Below are positions 1 through 7,410 of a stretch of DNA of 64,000 nucleotides, one piece after another. Made by a program: the position numbers and the translations under genes. The stretch is taken from assembly GCA_040772845.1 (NCBI GenBank), contig JAXGXG010000001.1, positions 2,232,001 through 2,296,000 on the forward strand. The letters are read 5' to 3'. Within the stretch, counting starts at the first letter, position 1. Each line of letters opens with the position of its first letter. The DNA comes from PWXP01 sp040772845 (lineage in GTDB: Bacteria > Planctomycetota > Planctomycetia > Pirellulales > Thermoguttaceae). Below the pieces are notes generated by a model that was not told the origin of the DNA, ran no database searches, and worked only from the letters and a program-made list of their open reading frames with translations.

Positions 1-855
1 GCGGATGCGAAGCCCTTGCCCTCGCTCCAACTTGGCGAACACCGGGTCAGCCGGCTGGTTGCCGGCGCGAATCCGTTAAGCGGTTACTCGTACCAGGGCG
101 ACCATGCATCCAACTGCATGAAAGAATACTTCACCCTGGAAAAACGAGTCGAGTATCTCCAGCGCTGCGAGCAGTTGGGCATTACGACGCACCAGTTCTC
201 GACCTACAAGGACTGCGAGTATATCCAGGTGGCAAAAGACCGCGGCGTGAAGATGAACTTCTGGGCCCTGCACGGCGACATCGCCACAATCCCCGACGCC
301 ATCAAGAGCGTGGGGCCGATCGGCCTGGCCCATCACGGCGGAGCTACCGATACCCTGTTCGCGCAAGGAAAGCACCAGCAAGTGCATGATTTCGTGAAGG
401 CCGTGCACGACAACGGAATCCTGGCCGGGGTCTCCGCGCACAACCCCGACTGCATCAAACGCGTTGCCGATGAAGGCTGGGACGTCGACTTCTTCATGAC
501 GTGCTTCTACTTCATCACGCGCGACCGCGTCCCGGGCGAGGTGGAAAAAATGCCACCCATCTGCACCATGGACATGACCCATTATACGTGGTACCAAGAC
601 GATCCGGCCCGGATGACCGAGGTGGTCCGGCAGGTGAAGCAGCCGTGTTTCGGTTTCAAAATCCTGGCGGCCGGCAGGGCGTGCCTCAACGAACGTCGCG
701 TCCGCGAGGCGTTCAAGATCGCATTCTCCAGCATCAAACCGATCGACGGTGTGATTGTCGGGATGTTTCCACGTTACGTCGATGAGATTCAGTTCGACGT
801 TGACGCCGCGCATCGTTACGGCCAGATCCCGCAAGAAAAGACTGCGGCATCGTAG
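1..855 (+). CDS. TIM-barrel-like hypothetical protein, probably 5' partial
   Basis: The reading frame is open from base 1, so the true start may lie outside the window. The first start-like codon is TTG at 16, which would give 279 aa and has no visible Shine-Dalgarno site inside the window. The N-terminus (VSRLVAGANPLSGYSY, about residues 11-26) resembles the first strand and loop of aldo/keto-reductase-like TIM barrels, and alternating hydrophobic strands recur (MNFWALHGDI, IGLAHHGGA, GILAGVSAHNP, CFGFKILAAG, DGVIVGMFP). No classical aldo/keto reductase catalytic tetrad is evident. I infer a soluble barrel enzyme of unknown substrate. It could equally be a xylose-isomerase-like barrel. Confidence 0.6.
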   Translation, partial: ADAKPLPSLQLGEHRVSRLVAGANPLSGYSYQGDHASNCMKEYFTLEKRVEYLQRCEQLGITTHQFSTYKDCEYIQVAKDRGVKMNFWALHGDIATIPDAIKSVGPIGLAHHGGATDTLFAQGKHQQVHDFVKAVHDNGILAGVSAHNPDCIKRVADEGWDVDFFMTCFYFITRDRVPGEVEKMPPICTMDMTHYTWYQDDPARMTEVVRQVKQPCFGFKILAAGRACLNERRVREAFKIAFSSIKPIDGVIVGMFPRYVDEIQFDVDAAHRYGQIPQEKTAAS

Positions 856-937
856 GCCCAAACCACGTGGCAAGGTCCGTCATAATGCGCTAGCCATGTA
901 GCGGGTGCGCGTACCCCTCATGCGCCACGAATTCTCT

Positions 938-966
938 TTGACCAAATACGGCTTGACCCCTATACT
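938..966 (+). promoter_or_regulatory. Predicted sigma70-type promoter of the zinc-ribbon gene
   Basis: TTGACC at 938-943 and TATACT at 961-966 are separated by exactly 17 bases. Each box matches the consensus at five of six positions. The start codon of the next gene is at 1066, leaving a leader of roughly 90 bases. Confidence 0.6.
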
Positions 967-1065
967 GACAGAAGCGTGAGGGTGTTTTTCTGAGAACCGA
1001 GCACGGCTCGGAACCTTCGGGGCATGTGCCCCGAAACGGAAGAGCCCTAACCTGGAATAACGCCA

Positions 1066-1470
1066 ATGTCTATCCAGGTCTCCTGCCCGAATGGGCATGT
1101 GCTGCGCGTCAAGGACAGTTACGCAGGCAAGAGCGGCTACTGCCCGCACTGCCATGCGAAAGTCCATGTCCCCAAGCCACAAGCCTTTTCGGAGGACGAT
1201 GTGATTGGCGTTCTAGGCCGGCCGGCTTCCGTCCCGCCGGTCGAGCCGGCGCAATCGGAAGTCGCAGAATTCGTGCATCAGGAGCCGCAGCCGGTCGAGG
1301 TTCAACAAGACGACGAATCGGGAATCGCCCTGTATGGATCGTCGATCCATCAGCGTCCGAAGGTGTGCCCGAACTGCCATAAGCGAACGTCTTTCTCGTT
1401 TTCGATCTGCCCGAGTTGCGGCACGCCTCTCCCCTCCGGAAGCGAAGCCCCGCGCCAGGCCTCGCATTAG
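1066..1470 (+). CDS. Double zinc-ribbon protein
   Basis: A 134-aa protein. The N-terminal module has CPNGH at about residues 7-11 followed by YAGKSGYCPHCH (about 19-30), a zinc-ribbon signature I associate with planctomycete proteins. A Glu/Pro/Gln-rich linker follows, and a second module near the C-terminus has CPNCHKRTSFSFSICPSCG (about 104-122), giving two CxxC pairs. There is no signal peptide or membrane segment, so it is probably cytosolic. The role is unknown; such ribbons usually mediate protein or nucleic-acid contacts. It stands alone with its own predicted promoter at 938-966. Confidence 0.8.
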   Translation: MSIQVSCPNGHVLRVKDSYAGKSGYCPHCHAKVHVPKPQAFSEDDVIGVLGRPASVPPVEPAQSEVAEFVHQEPQPVEVQQDDESGIALYGSSIHQRPKVCPNCHKRTSFSFSICPSCGTPLPSGSEAPRQASH

Positions 1471-1799
1471 AGGCTCGCAAAGGAAGAAATGGCCGATTGG
1501 ACAAGGTTGCGCAGGAAGGTGAAGCAGACATATTGCCTATACGTCGATGCAGCCTCAGGCATGCAGCCTTAGCCCGGATGATTCATCTACGTAGGGTGGG
1601 TCAAGGTCGCGTAAATTGTTGGTGGGTCCGCACAAGCCGCAATCGAGCTGATTTCCAACCCGCCGCCTGGAAAAACGCCGGTATTCGCGACCGATGACCC
1701 ACCAAGGAAGCGGCTTGTTTGACCCACCCTACCTGTCGTAAATAATCCGGGCTAAGAAAGCCCCAAATGCTCCCAAACAGAGCGGCAGCCCGCCTGCCG
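1471..1799. other. Intergenic stretch carrying an inverted-repeat element
   Basis: No gene is supported here. Most of the space is taken by the inverted-repeat element at 1570-1754. The remaining bases before and after it show no motif I recognise. Confidence 0.6.
1570..1754. repeat. 185-bp inverted-repeat (MITE-like) element
   Basis: The element starts TAGCCCGGATGATTCATC and ends with the inverse, AATAATCCGGGCTA. Both ends continue inward into GTAGGGTGGGTCAA and its complement, giving imperfect terminal arms of about 35 bp. It encodes nothing and could fold into a long hairpin. A diverged partial copy lies at 4050-4109 in the other orientation. Confidence 0.75.
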
Positions 1800-3995
1800 T
1801 CACGGGGCGCTGATCGTGTGCAAATGCGGCCGGAACGCGGCCTCGCCAGGTTCGAGCCGGATCGTTTCTCCGGCAGAAGTGAACTCGACCGGCTTATCGT
1901 CAACACAGGCGAACAAAGTACCCTCGCGACCGTCGGGCAGACGCCAGCCGCTGTGCAATACGGTCGGCAGAGACAGAAACCGCTTCGTTCCGTTCTTTTC
2001 GCGGAATGTGTGATCCAAGGAAGGCACACCCAAGGGCGGCACGGCAACCCGTTGGCCATAGTTGAGGAACTCACCGGCCGGTCCCCGCCATAGGTCGATG
2101 TGCGCCCGAAGAAGCCGCTGTTGCGGCGGGTCTACCTTTTCCGGCTCGCACCAGCGACCCCACAAGGCAACCGCCGGAATCTTCCCGCACACCAGATTCA
2201 TGCCCATCTGGTACATGGCCAGCCGGCTCGGCCGGTCCGAGGCATAACACCCCTCGCTTCCGTAACCTGCCAGGTAGTCGTGATACACGTGCGTGAACAG
2301 CGGCGCGCCCAGCACGCCGGCGCCGGAACGAGGCCAGCGGCCCTGGTGCAGATCGCGCGCGTGGTAGGTGTCCAGAAGCGGAAGATAGAATTCGCCCGGC
2401 TCTTCAATGGCGAATGCGAAGTTCGGATCGCGGGCCTTGCCCTGCCGGCGAATCTCGTCAAAGATCCGATACAGTGCTTCGCTACACCATGTGCCGCCTC
2501 CCGGCGGATGTTCGTGCTTCGGATGAAAGCAGGCTTTCATGCCGCCGCCGACGATCTGGTCCACCTGCACGCAGTCGATGCCCAGCTTCTGGCAGCGGTC
2601 CGAGGTATCGACCAGGATCTCGCGAGCCAGCGGCGTGCCGGCGCAGATGGTGGCGGAACGTCCGATTCCCTTGTCCGGTGCGCCGCTGATGATCGCTTCG
2701 CCTTCTGCATCGCTAATGGCCCACGGCCGACCGCGCCGGTCGAACTCGGCCTGCTGGTCCACCGAAACCTGCCGGCGGCCCGCTCCACCCATCTCCTTGC
2801 GCAGCGTCCAGTGCAACCCTGACAGGAAGACCATCGTGCGATGCCCCCGTTTGTGCAACGCTTCCGCGGCGGCCGTAAACGCTTCGTCGCCGCCGAACGG
2901 CGGGAAGTAATCGGGCGTGGTCCATGTGTCGAGCTTCTCCCATGAGATGATCAGGCACGTAACCGGCGCGCCGACCATCTTGCTCCACCGATCCACCTGC
3001 TCGACCAGTAAGGGAAGCCGATTGCCCTCGCTGCCGTCCGGCATCGTACCGCGCAGCGAGAACGTCAACAGCAGGTTCGGTTCGACTAGCCAGGCAGGGA
3101 TATCGCCTGCGGCAACGCGCTGGGCCATGGTCTGCCGGCACCACGGCTGCTCGAGGGCCCAACGGCGATACAGGTCGGCCGCCGACTCCCACGTGATTTC
3201 AGAAAGCCCCGGCGAAGGACGCAACGCGGCCAGGTCCACATCGTAGCCCAGTTCCCATTCCGTCACGGCCGTTTGCGGCAGCAGGTGGGCGATGCTCAAC
3301 TCCAGGGCCTTCTTGTCGACCCGGCGGGTGCAGAACAGTTTGGTGTGCGCCTCGCAGTCGCGGCTGGCCAGGGACACGCCGGCCGAAGGATCGAAAGCCG
3401 CCAACAACTGCAACGAGGCCGAGCCGGGATACCTGACCTGATGGAACGCCGAATGCTCGGACGGATTGCAGAGCACCTGGCCATCGCAGACGGGCAAGAG
3501 GAGCCGGTCGTGCTCGCCGGAACCGGCAAACGGCAGTCGCAACGCCACCAACGGAAAGCGAACCTCGTCAAGCCGGCACGGCGCGTCCGAGCGAACGGCA
3601 ATACGCCCGAGCACGCTGGCCGTGCCCTCTTCAAGTCGGAAACGGCACGTGACGGTCATGCCGGCCGGAGCGTCGTGCGAACATTCGATGACCACGGCAT
3701 CTTGCTCCTTCCGCACCTCGACTGTCTTCGCTGCGGTTGAGGCGATGGGCGACTTCTCATCGACCAGTCGGATCCGATACAGGGGCGTTGCTACGGTCGG
3801 ATTCAACCATTGCCGCCCGGTGGTCTTGTCCTCGAGCGAAACCGGCGCGCCGCACTCGGTCCGCCACTGAATGCGGAGCAACGCGTTCTCTAACGTAACC
3901 AACTGCGCAGTCGCCGAGTCTTCGGCCCCACGGCCGGTGTGTGCCATAGCGACCGCAATCAATGCGACGGCGCCAAGTTGAACGGTCGTATGCAT
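1800..3995 (-). CDS. Secreted DUF6259-like glycosidase-family protein
   Basis: 731 aa with a Sec signal peptide (about residues 1-23, ending in GRGAE). The start ATG has a strong GGGAGG Shine-Dalgarno site eight bases upstream. The N-terminal third is beta-rich (LENALLRIQW, GRIAVRSDAPCRLDEVRFPL), like the beta-sandwich that precedes a barrel. The middle has barrel-like segments (TCLIISWEKLDTW, RTMVFLSGLHW, GIDCVQVDQI, NFAFAIEEPGEFY), where acidic residues may be catalytic. This architecture fits DUF6259 proteins, which are glycoside-hydrolase-like and abundant in planctomycetes. The substrate is unknown; I infer export and polysaccharide breakdown. The gene is monocistronic as far as I can see. 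Confidence 0.65.
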   Translation of the reverse strand: MHTTVQLGAVALIAVAMAHTGRGAEDSATAQLVTLENALLRIQWRTECGAPVSLEDKTTGRQWLNPTVATPLYRIRLVDEKSPIASTAAKTVEVRKEQDAVVIECSHDAPAGMTVTCRFRLEEGTASVLGRIAVRSDAPCRLDEVRFPLVALRLPFAGSGEHDRLLLPVCDGQVLCNPSEHSAFHQVRYPGSASLQLLAAFDPSAGVSLASRDCEAHTKLFCTRRVDKKALELSIAHLLPQTAVTEWELGYDVDLAALRPSPGLSEITWESAADLYRRWALEQPWCRQTMAQRVAAGDIPAWLVEPNLLLTFSLRGTMPDGSEGNRLPLLVEQVDRWSKMVGAPVTCLIISWEKLDTWTTPDYFPPFGGDEAFTAAAEALHKRGHRTMVFLSGLHWTLRKEMGGAGRRQVSVDQQAEFDRRGRPWAISDAEGEAIISGAPDKGIGRSATICAGTPLAREILVDTSDRCQKLGIDCVQVDQIVGGGMKACFHPKHEHPPGGGTWCSEALYRIFDEIRRQGKARDPNFAFAIEEPGEFYLPLLDTYHARDLHQGRWPRSGAGVLGAPLFTHVYHDYLAGYGSEGCYASDRPSRLAMYQMGMNLVCGKIPAVALWGRWCEPEKVDPPQQRLLRAHIDLWRGPAGEFLNYGQRVAVPPLGVPSLDHTFREKNGTKRFLSLPTVLHSGWRLPDGREGTLFACVDDKPVEFTSAGETIRLEPGEAAFRPHLHTISAP

Positions 3996-4049
3996 GTCTC
4001 GACCTCCCGGAAGTGAAAGGGGCTATTGTTGTGCGAGAGAAACGTTATT

Positions 4050-4109
4050 CCGGATGATTCACGATAGGTAGGGTGAAACAAGCCGCTTCTTGGGTGGGTC
4101 ATCGGTCGC
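4050..4109. repeat. Diverged partial copy of the 1570-1754 inverted-repeat element
   Basis: The 60 bases here match the reverse complement of 1687-1750 with a short deletion (GTAGGGTGAAAC instead of GTAGGGTGGGTCAAAC) and scattered changes. The shared stretch includes ACAAGCCGCTTC and GTGGGTCATCGGTCGC. Only the right half of the element is present. It lies just upstream of the 731-aa secreted gene. Confidence 0.7.
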
Positions 4110-4125
4110 TGATGTCGGCCCTGTT

Positions 4126-4563
4126 TTAGGCGTCGGACGATGGATCGGATAAGGTCCGTTCAATCATCGCTTCCTTCTTCTTCTGAGACTGGTTCCACCG
4201 GAAGTGCCGGGCATACGACCGTTCGATGTTCGGATCCCGCGACCGAGAGAATTGCAGGATGCGTTTCTTTCCGAGTTGCCGATAGGTGTGTTGGCACGGC
4301 GCCATGTTGAGATCGTGCGCATGGAATGCAATGATGCGCAGGTACCGGTTGGCCTTCGGGAGACTGCCCTGGAAAACCGCCTCCAGATGCCGAATGCGCC
4401 CGCGACGCCATGCGTCGTAATTCCGCTTCGTGATATTGCCGATCTTCATCAAGATGGCCACAGGCGAGATTTCATCCGACTCCTTCAGCAACTCGGCGGT
4501 CGCACGCACCACCTTTGGGTAGAGCTTATCCTTGCGGTATGTGGCGACCGTAAGCTTCTTCAC
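4126..4563 (-). CDS. Conserved hypothetical protein, YDAWRRGR family
   Basis: 145 aa beginning at GTG (4563). The sequence is strongly basic and helical (KKLTVATYRKDKLYPKVV, then NYDAWRRGRIRHLEAVFQG), with a conserved-looking tail SRSRDPNIERSYARHF. I recognise the pattern from small hypothetical proteins of similar length scattered over many bacterial phyla, but no function is established for them. The Lys/Arg content suggests nucleic-acid binding, which is inference only. No signal peptide or membrane helix is present. The next gene upstream on this strand is the tRNA-Leu. Confidence 0.65.
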   Translation of the reverse strand: MKKLTVATYRKDKLYPKVVRATAELLKESDEISPVAILMKIGNITKRNYDAWRRGRIRHLEAVFQGSLPKANRYLRIIAFHAHDLNMAPCQHTYRQLGKKRILQFSRSRDPNIERSYARHFRWNQSQKKKEAMIERTLSDPSSDA

Positions 4564-4740
4564 TTCGCTGCCTCAATTAACAGTCCTCGCCGGTTGCCCC
4601 CTCTCTCTTGGGGGGCGCATCTAGACAAGGCCCCCATCCGGCTTCGGGGATATATGGGAGCGAGTTTGCAGGGATTCAGGCCCATGGCCCGCTGAGGCAT
4701 GGCGGCGGCGCCGACGATCCATGCCCGACACTGCCGTGGA

Positions 4741-4768
4741 AGGCAAGCACTGACGTAAGTGCTTGCCT
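4741..4768. terminator. Perfect hairpin downstream of tRNA-Leu
   Basis: AGGCAAGCAC and GTGCTTGCCT form a perfect 10-bp stem around an 8-base loop. It sits ten bases beyond the tRNA 3' end on the minus strand. No T-run follows, so it may be a 3'-processing or transcript-end hairpin rather than a classical intrinsic terminator. Confidence 0.5.
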
Positions 4769-4777
4769 GGTAAGAAG

Positions 4778-4860
4778 TACCGGAGGTGGGACTTGAACCC
4801 ACACGACCTTGCGGCCACTGGATTTTGAATCCAGCGCGTCTGCCATTCCGCCACTCCGGC
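4778..4860 (-). tRNA. tRNA-Leu (anticodon CAA)
   Basis: An 83-base class II tRNA. The acceptor stem is GCCGGAG paired with CTCCGGT, so the first pair is G-U. The anticodon stem-loop is CTGGA TTCAAAA TCCAG with anticodon CAA, reading UUG. A long variable arm (TGGCCGCAAGGTCGTG) and the T-arm GTGGGTTCAAGTCCCAC follow. The discriminator base is A and CCA is not encoded. Confidence 0.95.
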
Positions 4861-4991
4861 TCGCGAGTGTTCACAATACGCCAGGGAGAATCGCTTTCCC
4901 GCATATCACAACAGGGCGATTTTACACTCCTGCGGCCAACAACGCAACCGGCCCTTCCCGGGCCTGTTCGGCAAGCCCTAACCAGACGCCA

Positions 4992-5009
4992 CCGGCCGGT
5001 GGCCCGTTT
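4992..5009. repeat. 18-bp direct repeat left of vapBC
   Basis: CCGGCCGGTGGCCCGTTT occurs identically here and at 5944-5961, so the pair brackets the toxin-antitoxin genes. The motif is GC-rich and partly self-complementary, so chance or a REP-like origin is possible. Confidence 0.45.
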
Positions 5010-5064
5010 TCCAGGGTGCAAGTCCGTTCCTGCACCCGAAGGGTTACGGGCACGGAAGCCCGCC

Positions 5065-5092
5065 TTGCATGGGAGGCAATATGTTATATAAT
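5065..5092 (+). promoter_or_regulatory. Predicted promoter and A/T-rich operator of vapBC
   Basis: A perfect TATAAT box at 5087-5092 lies 16 bases after a weak TTGCAT at 5065-5070. The box is embedded in the alternating stretch TTATATAATATAAG, which could serve as the operator bound by the antitoxin dimer, as is usual for autoregulated toxin-antitoxin operons. The antitoxin start is 29 bases downstream, behind an AAGGAGGA site. Confidence 0.55.
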
Positions 5093-5121
5093 ATAAGTGT
5101 CCCGCAGGAAGGAGGAACATT

Positions 5122-5352
5122 ATGCCGCAACTGTCCCTTTACTTTGATGATTCGACCCTGAAATTGGTCGAGAAGGCCGCGAAACTCAGCAATACGAGCG
5201 TCTCCAAGTGGGTTCGAAACAGGGTGTTGCAGTCGCTTGAAAACGAATGGCCGGAAGGCTATTTCAATCTGTTTGGGGCGATCGAAGACAATTCATTTGA
5301 TGTTCCAGTCGACTTGCCGGAGACCAATACAACGCCACGGGAGAGCATGTGA
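5122..5352 (+). CDS. vapB: VapB-like ribbon-helix-helix antitoxin
   Basis: 76 aa. The N-terminus (PQLSLYFDDSTLKLVEKAAKL, then SVSKWVRNRVLQSL) has the strand-helix-helix pattern of ribbon-helix-helix DNA-binding antitoxins; the acidic C-terminal tail would wrap the toxin. A strong AAGGAGGA Shine-Dalgarno site lies just upstream of the ATG. The stop codon overlaps the toxin GTG start by four bases (GTGA), so translation is coupled. Likely represses its own operon through the palindromic A/T-rich promoter. Confidence 0.85.
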   Translation: MPQLSLYFDDSTLKLVEKAAKLSNTSVSKWVRNRVLQSLENEWPEGYFNLFGAIEDNSFDVPVDLPETNTTPRESM

Positions 5353-5765
5353 AGTACTTCTTAGATACCAACATTTGCATCTACTTCCTCAAAGGTGAGT
5401 ACCCCTCGATCCAGGCGGAACTGGAGCAGAAGAAGCCCAGTGACATCAAGATTCCTTCCGTGGTCAAAGCAGAGCTTCTTTACGGTGTCGAGAAGAGCCA
5501 AAAGGTGGCTGAGAATCGACAGAAAGTCGCCGGCTTTCTCTCGCCGTTTGAGATTCTCCCTTTGGGAGACTCCGAGTGTGAGGCCTATGCCAGGATTCGG
5601 GTTCAATTGGAGCGGCAAGGAACACCCATTGGCGCGAACGACTTGATGATCGCATCGATCGTGGTGGCCAATAAGGGCACTCTCGTCACCAACAACGAAA
5701 ACGAGTTTGGGCAGGTCAAGGGACTCAAAATCCAGAACTGGGTAAGACAAGAGAGCAAAGGCTGA
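5349..5765 (+). CDS. vapC: VapC-family PIN-domain toxin
   Basis: 138 aa starting at GTG within the end of vapB. The PIN fold acidic residues are visible: FLDTN (Asp6), the Glu of VVKAELLYG (about 42), NDLMIAS (Asp about 98) and TNNENEFG near the C-terminus. VapC toxins are Mg-dependent ribonucleases, typically cutting tRNA or rRNA, kept inactive by VapB. Length is typical and all key acids are present, so the toxin looks intact. Confidence 0.9.
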   Translation: MKYFLDTNICIYFLKGEYPSIQAELEQKKPSDIKIPSVVKAELLYGVEKSQKVAENRQKVAGFLSPFEILPLGDSECEAYARIRVQLERQGTPIGANDLMIASIVVANKGTLVTNNENEFGQVKGLKIQNWVRQESKG

Positions 5766-5943
5766 GCACGAGCACGAAGAGGGAGACGCTTTGCCTATTC
5801 TCACATTCTCTGTTGTTGGGTAGGCATGCAATTTGTGGAACCACCTTCGGGGTTCCCACGTTGTTGAATCACGTTACCCCAGGGTGCGCCACAGCGACCC
5901 TGGGCTGCGTTGCAGAACTGCGTTCGCAGTTCCGGCAGGGAAG

Positions 5944-5961
5944 CCGGCCGGTGGCCCGTTT
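5944..5961. repeat. 18-bp direct repeat right of vapBC
   Basis: Identical to 4992-5009 (CCGGCCGGTGGCCCGTTT). Confidence 0.45.
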
Positions 5962-5987
5962 CGGGGTAGCGACCAACGTGAACTTCT

Positions 5988-6026
5988 GGAGGTTCCGGTC
6001 CTTATTGTCCTTCCACCTCAACCGGG
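5988..6026. repeat. 39-bp imperfect direct repeat, left flank of RM cassette
   Basis: Matches 8217-8255 at 35 of 39 positions; both include CGGTCCTTATTG. Read on the minus strand this copy would encode PVEVEGQ followed by a stop, paralleling the real C-terminus VPFEVQGQ of the large gene at 8231-12712. It is thus a duplicated gene end. Confidence 0.75.
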
Positions 6027-6236
6027 CCCACTGGTATACCATCTCTCCCCCAAGGGAGCCGTTGCCCCGCTTCTCACTCCCGCCTCCACAAGATACAATC
6101 TCCAAGAAGAGCCGTCGGGTACCCCCACCACGCTCCGCGGCTCAGTTCAACCAGGTTTTATCGGTCATCGCTGCGCGACGACGCGATAGAACCCTGCACG
6201 TTGGATTCAGAAAACGGTAACGGAGATATCTAGACA

Positions 6237-7406
6237 GTGCATAACTTGGCAAACTCCGCGCGAGTCAATGAACCACAGCAGATGACGTTATGGGCGGATG
6301 CAGCCATTGCAGAAAGCCCTGAGTACCTCTCTCGACAGCTCATCACCTATATCGGGAACAAGCGATCGCTACTCGGCCAGATCAGCCAGGCCGTCGAGCG
6401 CATCAAGCGGCGGTGCGGCGTTGACACGCTTCGTTGTTTCGACGTATTCAGCGGCTCCGGCGTTGTGTCTCGGCTTCTCAAGTCCCATGCGTCCTACCTT
6501 GCTTCAAATGACCTAGAGGAATACGCCGCCATCATGGGCCGCTGTTTCCTCGCCAACCGGTCTCAAGTCGATGAGGAGGTCCTTGCGGGATACGCAGACG
6601 ACTTCAACGAACGTGTCCTGAGCGAGAATCTTCCGCAAGGGTTCATTGAGGAAATGTACTCTCCAAATGACGAGGAATTCATAACCAAAGATGATCGAGT
6701 GTTCTACACGAAGGCCAACGCTCGGCGAATCGACAACTACCGAAGACTTATCGACACAGTCCCTGAGGAGCATCGGGACTTCCTTCTGGCGCCACTGCTT
6801 AGCGAAGCGTCAATCCACGCGAACACGGCGGGTGTCTTCAAGGGGTTCTACAAGAATCGACACACGAAGGTTGGTCAGTTCGGCGGCAGCGGCTCTGATG
6901 CGCTCTTGCGCATCTTGGGAGACATCACGCTCTCCCCGCCAGTACTCAGCGAGTTTGAATGTGACTGCGAGGTCTTCCAGGAGGATGCGAATCGCGCAGC
7001 ACGGCAAGTCTCCAATCTTGACCTCGCCTACCTTGATCCCCCTTACAATCAACATCCCTACGGCTCCAACTACTTCATGTTGAATCTCATCGCGCGGTAT
7101 CAACGTCCAGAGCAGGTCAGTAGGGTCTCAGGTATCCCTACGGACTGGAACAGGTCCGGGTATAACGTACGTTCTGAGTCGCTGAAGCTTATGACCGACC
7201 TGGTAGAGCATCTGGATGCTCGATTCCTCCTCATTTCATTCAATGATGAGGGTTTCATACCACCTGACGAGATGCGATCAATGCTGGCCAGACTCGGTTC
7301 TGTCGAGACCATCGAGATGCAATACAACGCATTCCGAGGAAGCCGGAGCTTCAAGAATCGGTCGATACATGTTACAGAGCACCTGTTCTTGGTTGAAAGG
7401 ACATAG
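6237..7406 (+). CDS. D12-class adenine-N6 DNA methyltransferase of a type II RM system
   Basis: 389 aa from GTG (an internal ATG at 6282 is an alternative). Motif X is seen in LITYIGNKRSLLGQI (about 36-50), the SAM-binding motif I in CFDVFSGSGVVSRL (about 68-81, FSGSG), and the catalytic motif IV as DPPY at 267-270. This order is that of D12-class (Dam/DpnM-like) m6A methyltransferases. Four bases separate its stop from the restriction nuclease start, so it should be the protecting partner. Lower GC than the neighbours and flanking repeats suggest acquisition. The gene itself contains a GAATTC site at 6675-6680. Confidence 0.9.
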   Translation: MHNLANSARVNEPQQMTLWADAAIAESPEYLSRQLITYIGNKRSLLGQISQAVERIKRRCGVDTLRCFDVFSGSGVVSRLLKSHASYLASNDLEEYAAIMGRCFLANRSQVDEEVLAGYADDFNERVLSENLPQGFIEEMYSPNDEEFITKDDRVFYTKANARRIDNYRRLIDTVPEEHRDFLLAPLLSEASIHANTAGVFKGFYKNRHTKVGQFGGSGSDALLRILGDITLSPPVLSEFECDCEVFQEDANRAARQVSNLDLAYLDPPYNQHPYGSNYFMLNLIARYQRPEQVSRVSGIPTDWNRSGYNVRSESLKLMTDLVEHLDARFLLISFNDEGFIPPDEMRSMLARLGSVETIEMQYNAFRGSRSFKNRSIHVTEHLFLVERT

Positions 7407-7410
7407 CCAT

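Larger units (their letters stand above)
5766..6236. other. Intergenic mosaic of small repeats between vapC and the RM cassette
   Basis: No gene is supported. The stretch holds a 49-base segment (5762-5810) repeated in inverse orientation at 28211-28259, a hairpin CCCAGGGT/ACCCTGGG (5878-5885 with 5897-5904), the 18-bp repeat at 5944-5961 and the 39-bp repeat at 5988-6026. It looks like a junction built by successive insertions or recombinations. Confidence 0.6.

Noticed and set aside
880..1182. 100-codon minus-strand open frame
   Set aside because: Overlaps the promoter and start of the zinc-ribbon gene; no coding features.
5878..5904. CCCAGGGT/ACCCTGGG hairpin as intrinsic terminator of vapC
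   Set aside because: Over 100 bases from the vapC stop and not followed by a T-run; more likely part of a dispersed repeat.
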